This document shows positions 60,475 through 64,000 of a stretch of DNA of 64,000 bases, piece after piece. The stretch is from Sphingosinicella sp. CPCC 101087 (lineage in GTDB: Bacteria; Pseudomonadota; Alphaproteobacteria; Sphingomonadales; Sphingomonadaceae): NCBI RefSeq assembly GCF_004151485.1, contig NZ_SBFF01000013.1, positions 121,260 through 185,259 of the forward strand. Reading direction: 5' to 3'. The number at the start of each line of letters is the position of its first letter. The stretch's first letter is position 1. The notes under the pieces were generated by a model. That model did not search any database and was not told where the DNA came from. It was given only the letters and a program-made list of their open reading frames with translations. Both the position numbers and the translations under genes were made by a program.

Positions 60475-62184
60475 ATGATCGTCCGAACGACAGCCAGCCC
60501 GACCGCGACGAGCCGCCCATGTCGGCAGCTTTTCCTCGCCTGCATGGCGGCGCTCGCTTTGGCGCTCGGCGGCTGCGCCGGGACGCAGCCGCAAACCGGA
60601 AGCGCCTCCCCCGAGAGCGGCACGGCCACGGCGCGGCCGGCGCCGCCTTCCATCCTGCTCGGCGACCTGTTCCGCGACGTGGCGCTGTCCGGCCTCTTCG
60701 AGGACGGGAAGGATTGGGCGGACGCCCGGGCGGTGCGCGATCCGCAGGCAATCCTTCGCGCCTATCGGCGGGGGCAGCCCGGCGGAGCCGAGCTTCGCGA
60801 ATTCGTCGAACGCCATTTCGAGCTGCCCGACCCAGGCACGGCGGCGACTCCGCTGCCCGGCCTGCCCTTGTGCCGGCATATCGCCCAGCTCTGGCCGATC
60901 CTGACCCGCGACGCCGCCCAGCCGCCACCGGGCTCGTCGCTGCTGGCCCTGCCGCACCGCTTCGTCGTGCCGGGCGGGCGATTTCGCGAGGTCTATTACT
61001 GGGACAGCTACTTCACCATGCTCGGCTTCGGCGAGGAGCAAGCGACGCTGCGCCGGGCGATGGTCGACAATTTCGCCCATCTGATCCGTCGCTGGGGCCA
61101 CGTTCCGAACGGCAACCGCACTTATTATCTGAGCCGCTCGCAGCCGCCCTTCTTCTTCAAGATGGTCGAAAGCCTGTCGCCGCAGGACCCCGACGCAGCC
61201 TATGCCGAATATCTCGACGTGCTGCGGCTCGAGCACGCCTTCTGGATGCGCGGCGGCGAAGACCTTCGCCCGGGCGAGGCAAAGCTGAGGGTGGTCGCCC
61301 TGCCCGGCGGCGCACGGCTCAACCGCTATTATGACGCGCGCGACGTCCCGCGCGACGAATCCTATGCGGCCGACGTCGAGACCGCGTCGCGCACGGCCCG
61401 GCCGGCGGCCGAGCTGCATCGCGACCTCAGGGCGGCAGCGGAGAGCGGCTGGGACTTCAGCTCCCGCTGGCTCGCCGACGGGACCGACCTCGCCACGATC
61501 CGGACCACGGCGATCGTTCCGCCCGACCTCAACGCGATCCTCTACGGCCTGGAACGGGCGATCGCCGACGGCTGTCGCCGCGCCGGGGACGAAGGATGCG
61601 CCGAGGATTATGCGGCGCAGGCCGAGGCTCGGCGCGAGGCTATGTCGGCCTTTCTGTGGAACGCGGCGCTGGGGCTGTTCGACGACTATGACTGGCAGCG
61701 ACGTGCCCTCGCCGGGAACGTCTCGGCGGCGGCCCTCTACCCGCTCTTCTTCGGGGCCGCCTCGCCCGAGCAGGGGGCGCGGGTGGCGGAGACGGTGCGC
61801 ACGCGCCTGCTCGCCCCGGGCGGCCTGGCGACGACGACGCGCAGCACCGGCCAGCAATGGGACGCGCCGAACGGCTGGGCGCCGCTGCAGTGGATCGGCG
61901 CGGAGGGCCTTCGCGCCTATGGCGAGACGGCGCTGGCCGAGGAGATAGCCCGACGCTGGCTGGCCACGGTCCACGAGGCTTATCGATCGACCGGCAAGCT
62001 GCTGGAAAAATATGATGTGCAGGAACGCCGGCCCGGCGGCGGCGGCGAATATGCGCTCCAGGACGGGTTCGGGTGGACGAACGGGGTGGCGGTCGCTCTG
62101 CTACGGCGATTTCCGTCGGCCGCGGACGGACTCGAGGGGGTGGATGCGCAGCAGTGCCAAGTGGACGCTCGACTAGCGGCGTGA
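60475..62184 (+). CDS. treA: Periplasmic trehalase (GH37), lipoprotein
   Basis: A 569-residue GH37 trehalase that splits trehalose into two glucose molecules. Both family signatures are present: PGGRFREVYYWDSYF (about residue 164) and QWDAPNGWAPLQ (about residue 460). A Gly-rich loop ERRPGGGGEYALQDGFGWTN near the C terminus closes the active site. The N terminus has a signal with lipobox LGGC, so the enzyme is probably lipid-anchored in the periplasm, unlike the soluble E. coli TreA. It stands alone. Confidence 0.95.
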   Translation: MIVRTTASPTATSRPCRQLFLACMAALALALGGCAGTQPQTGSASPESGTATARPAPPSILLGDLFRDVALSGLFEDGKDWADARAVRDPQAILRAYRRGQPGGAELREFVERHFELPDPGTAATPLPGLPLCRHIAQLWPILTRDAAQPPPGSSLLALPHRFVVPGGRFREVYYWDSYFTMLGFGEEQATLRRAMVDNFAHLIRRWGHVPNGNRTYYLSRSQPPFFFKMVESLSPQDPDAAYAEYLDVLRLEHAFWMRGGEDLRPGEAKLRVVALPGGARLNRYYDARDVPRDESYAADVETASRTARPAAELHRDLRAAAESGWDFSSRWLADGTDLATIRTTAIVPPDLNAILYGLERAIADGCRRAGDEGCAEDYAAQAEARREAMSAFLWNAALGLFDDYDWQRRALAGNVSAAALYPLFFGAASPEQGARVAETVRTRLLAPGGLATTTRSTGQQWDAPNGWAPLQWIGAEGLRAYGETALAEEIARRWLATVHEAYRSTGKLLEKYDVQERRPGGGGEYALQDGFGWTNGVAVALLRRFPSAADGLEGVDAQQCQVDARLAA

Positions 62185-62576
62185 ACCGCCCGATGCGCAG
62201 GCCGGGTCCGCGGCAGGCGCCGCCGGTCCTGGTGAAATTGACGAAATTGACACTCGTCACGCGCGCGAGGGCGCCTGCGCGCGCGAAGCGGTCGCGCGAC
62301 GGCCGGAACGCGAGCGCGCCCGGCAGCCATGCGGCATCGTCCCTCGACGGGGACTTTCACGGTTCAAGGAGCCTGGCCTCCCGCGTCCGGATCGGCCTCG
62401 GCCATTCCCTAGCTCAAGCGGCCCTGGAAGTCAAGAACAGATCATGAACATTGAACGGAGCGCCGGAACCCTCGTGCCTGTCGGAGATATAGTCGACGGC
62501 CAGGAAATTGGCTCTTCGCTCTCGCAAAGCTGACGGAGATGACCGGGATTGCGGCCCCCGAACGCGCAAGCGCGCC
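62185..62576. other. Non-coding gap with a GAAATTGAC direct repeat
   Basis: No gene is supported in this stretch. It contains GAAATTGAC twice in immediate succession (62234-62242, 62243-62251), which read on the minus strand gives GTCAATTTCGTCAATTTC and spurious VNFVNF peptides. I recall the same kind of element in other sphingomonad intergenic regions, so it may be a dispersed repeat. GC-rich alternating CGCG tracts follow. No terminator with a T run was found. Confidence 0.5.
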
Positions 62577-63107
62577 TTATTGCAGGGAGACAGTTCCAAG
62601 GATGCCATCCATCTCGCGGGTGACGGCACCGGTAATGTCCATGGCATTATTCCAGCCATAGGCGCCGTCGCGTTCGAGGACGACGCTGCAGGCTTGGCGA
62701 GTCACCACCGAGGCGAGCGCCTGGTTAAGGGCGCCGTCAATCTGCTGCTGGCCGCGCGCCTGGGCGGCGATGAAGCGGGCATTCTGCTGCTGTTCCAGCA
62801 CTTGCGCCTGCTGGTCGAGGGCAGCCTGCCGGCGCTGATATTCGATCGGCGCCGTGGAACCCTGCTGCGACTGCAACCGGCGGCGCTGCGCGTCGATCGC
62901 CGCACGCTGTTGGGCGAGCTGACCTGAGAGGGCGCCCTGCATCTGCCGGAGCTGCGCCTGCATCGACTGGCCCGCGCGCGAAGCGGCGATCGCGCCGGAC
63001 CGGGAGAGAAGGCAGAGGCCGGAGATGGGCGGGCCGAACGTCTGCGCCGAAGCGGCCGCGCCGATGGCGGCCGCCAAGGCGGCGGCGAGCAGTCGAAATG
63101 TCCACAT
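62577..63107 (-). CDS. Skp/OmpH-family periplasmic chaperone
   Basis: A 176-residue exported protein with a signal peptide (residues 1-21, ending AAASAQ) and a long Gln/Ala-rich coiled coil (about residues 45-130: SMQAQLRQMQGALSGQLAQQ, RRRLQSQQGS, ALDQQAQVLEQQQ). The organisation matches Skp/OmpH, the tentacled trimeric chaperone that escorts outer-membrane proteins. A Cys pair (SGLCLL and RQACSVV) flanks the coil. It lies 19 bases downstream of a secreted protein and a trimeric autotransporter, so it is probably a dedicated chaperone for that adhesin. Confidence 0.8.
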   Translation of the reverse strand: MWTFRLLAAALAAAIGAAASAQTFGPPISGLCLLSRSGAIAASRAGQSMQAQLRQMQGALSGQLAQQRAAIDAQRRRLQSQQGSTAPIEYQRRQAALDQQAQVLEQQQNARFIAAQARGQQQIDGALNQALASVVTRQACSVVLERDGAYGWNNAMDITGAVTREMDGILGTVSLQ

Positions 63108-63126
63108 GCCGCCGCCTTTCGCCCGT

Positions 63127-63612
63127 TCAGCTCGCCTGCGCAACCCGGTCGGCGCAGGCCTGTTCTTGCCACACGACCTCGGACACCCGCACGTGGTAGC
63201 GGCCGGGACCCGGCGGCCCGAAGCGTATCTCCATCCGGCAACGGACCATTTCCGCACTTCCCGGCGCGACCGGAAAGTTGAGGATGTAGTTCCAGCGCCG
63301 GGTGATCCATTCCTGGAAATGGGGCGGGCCGATCAAGGGATAGATGCTGAACTTGTCGACGCCGGGAACGATCAGCCGGACCATGTCGGGGCTGACGGTC
63401 ACGCCGGACTTGTCGCGAATGCGCGGCGATTCGCGGAACGCCGCCGGATCGACGCGGCCGACATAAGCGGTCCCGGTGGCGACCCCGGCCTCCGCCGTGG
63501 AGGAAGCGGACCGGTCCGGAGCGGAGGCTCCCTCCTCCTCGGCCTGGGCGGCGGCCGGCGCGAGCAGGATGGCTGCCAGGAGGGGCGTGGTGATGAGCGT
63601 CTTCAGCTTCAT
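63127..63612 (-). CDS. Secreted protein of the autotransporter operon, unknown
   Basis: A 161-residue exported protein with a signal peptide (residues 1-23, LKTLITTPLLAAILLAPAAA) and a mature part containing FSIYPLIGPPHFQEWITRRW, YILNFPVAPGSAEMVRCRME and a second Cys near the end (VVWQEQACADR). The ATG at 63612 has GAGGA upstream and starts the signal; an ATG at 63648, sharing one base with the upstream stop, adds 12 charged residues. I do not recognise the family. Its place between a YadA-type adhesin and a Skp-like chaperone suggests a helper in adhesin export. Confidence 0.7.
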   Translation of the reverse strand: MKLKTLITTPLLAAILLAPAAAQAEEEGASAPDRSASSTAEAGVATGTAYVGRVDPAAFRESPRIRDKSGVTVSPDMVRLIVPGVDKFSIYPLIGPPHFQEWITRRWNYILNFPVAPGSAEMVRCRMEIRFGPPGPGRYHVRVSEVVWQEQACADRVAQAS

Positions 63613-63647
63613 GGCTCTTTCCTCGTCTGGAGATTTGGCGACCGGCA

Positions 63648-64000
63648 TCAGAAGGACCAGCCGACGCCGACATTGGCTCCGGCCCGTTCCTGGGTGTCGT
63701 AGGTGACCCCGGCCCGGACGACGGTGCGGCCGTCATCCATGACCCGCGACAGGCCGAGGGCGAAGGCGGACTGACCCTGGAAGGTGCCGGCGCCGAAGGC
63801 GATCATGCCGCGACCCGGCTCGAAGGCCTGCGGAAGACCCGCGGCGGCGAGCGCGCCCGCCACGCCGGCATTGGCGTCGCGCCTGAGGTCGGTCAGGTCG
63901 AAATGCAGCGAGGCCAGGGCCTGGTCGGTATATTCCTTGGCGGAGGCCAGGGTGCTGGCGAGCCCATCGTTGAGCTGCTGGACATTGACCCCGTCGGTCG
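63648..64000 (-). CDS. YadA-like trimeric autotransporter adhesin, C-terminal part
   Basis: The open frame runs off the right edge of the window; 116 codons are visible. They read through a neck motif (DGVNVQQLNDGLASTLASA), a short coiled-coil stalk (EYTDQALASLHFDLTDLRRD) and the four-strand YadA anchor (FGAGTFQGQSAFALGLSRVM, RTVVRAGVTYDTQE, VGVGWSF) ending in the terminal Phe used by the BAM complex. Three copies build the outer-membrane barrel. The head and most of the stalk lie outside the window. Confidence 0.9.
   Translation of the reverse strand, partial: TDGVNVQQLNDGLASTLASAKEYTDQALASLHFDLTDLRRDANAGVAGALAAAGLPQAFEPGRGMIAFGAGTFQGQSAFALGLSRVMDDGRTVVRAGVTYDTQERAGANVGVGWSF

Noticed and set aside
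60358..61974. A 538-codon minus-strand frame
   Set aside because: It is antisense to a trehalase with both family signatures and has shadow-type composition.

Overview
The window is GC-rich, gene-dense DNA from an alphaproteobacterium, most likely a member of Sphingomonadales (Sphingomonas/Sphingosinicella type). This rests on codon use, the xylose oxidation genes that closely resemble those of Caulobacter, an UrcA-family secreted protein, a TonB receptor/TonB transducer style of nutrient uptake, and an alphaproteobacterial-type curli locus with CsgH. No rRNA, tRNA, CRISPR array, insertion sequence or prophage was seen.

Region 1 (1-12.7 kb) is housekeeping and stress-related: an ABC-F ATPase, a RibD/DHFR-fold reductase, an AraC regulator, a cold-shock protein, a TonB-like energy transducer, OsmC, a DUF899 thioredoxin-fold protein, an ArsR-SRPBCC pair with a clear operator, a Gln-rich repeat protein, a Cys-rich four-helix copper-type protein, two paralogous small lipoproteins and an SRAP (YedK/HMCES-like) DNA-repair protein.

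Region 2 (12.7-38 kb) is a hemicellulose utilisation island. GH67 alpha-glucuronidase and two 800-residue GH3 glycosidases would release xylose from glucuronoxylan oligomers. A sugar porter imports it, a mutarotase equilibrates it, and a complete Weimberg pathway (xylose dehydrogenase, xylonolactonase, xylonate dehydratase, 2-keto-3-deoxyxylonate dehydratase, alpha-ketoglutarate semialdehyde dehydrogenase) would turn it into 2-oxoglutarate. Four near-identical LacI-type operators (16493, 21287, 22717, 30414) link these transcription units to the LacI regulator at 21.4 kb. A second unit (31-38 kb: GH3, MFS permease, second LacI, glucokinase, Gfo/Idh oxidoreductase) is headed by a different, perfect 20-bp palindrome at 38029.

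Region 3 (38-48 kb) is a tryptophan/kynurenine locus: an Lrp/AsnC regulator divergent from tryptophan 2,3-dioxygenase and kynureninase, then two exported hydrolases (an amidohydrolase and a renal-dipeptidase homologue), and on the opposite strand an ornithine-cyclodeaminase-family enzyme, a BASS transporter and a TonB-dependent receptor. It looks like uptake and periplasmic hydrolysis of tryptophan-containing compounds feeding the anthranilate branch. An aldo/keto reductase and its LysR neighbour follow (48-50 kb).

Region 4 (50-60 kb) is a curli-type functional amyloid locus on the minus strand: csgF, csgG, three very large curlin-repeat proteins (377, 666 and 544 aa), a CsgB-like minor subunit, an unrecognised exported protein, a CsgH-like chaperone and a LuxR-type regulator. 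GC-rich hairpins sit in every gap between curlin genes. CsgE is not visible.

Region 5 (60-64 kb) holds a lipoprotein trehalase and, entering from the right edge, the C-terminal anchor of a YadA-type trimeric autotransporter followed by a secreted unknown protein and a Skp/OmpH-like chaperone, so the window ends in a second adhesin system beside the curli locus.
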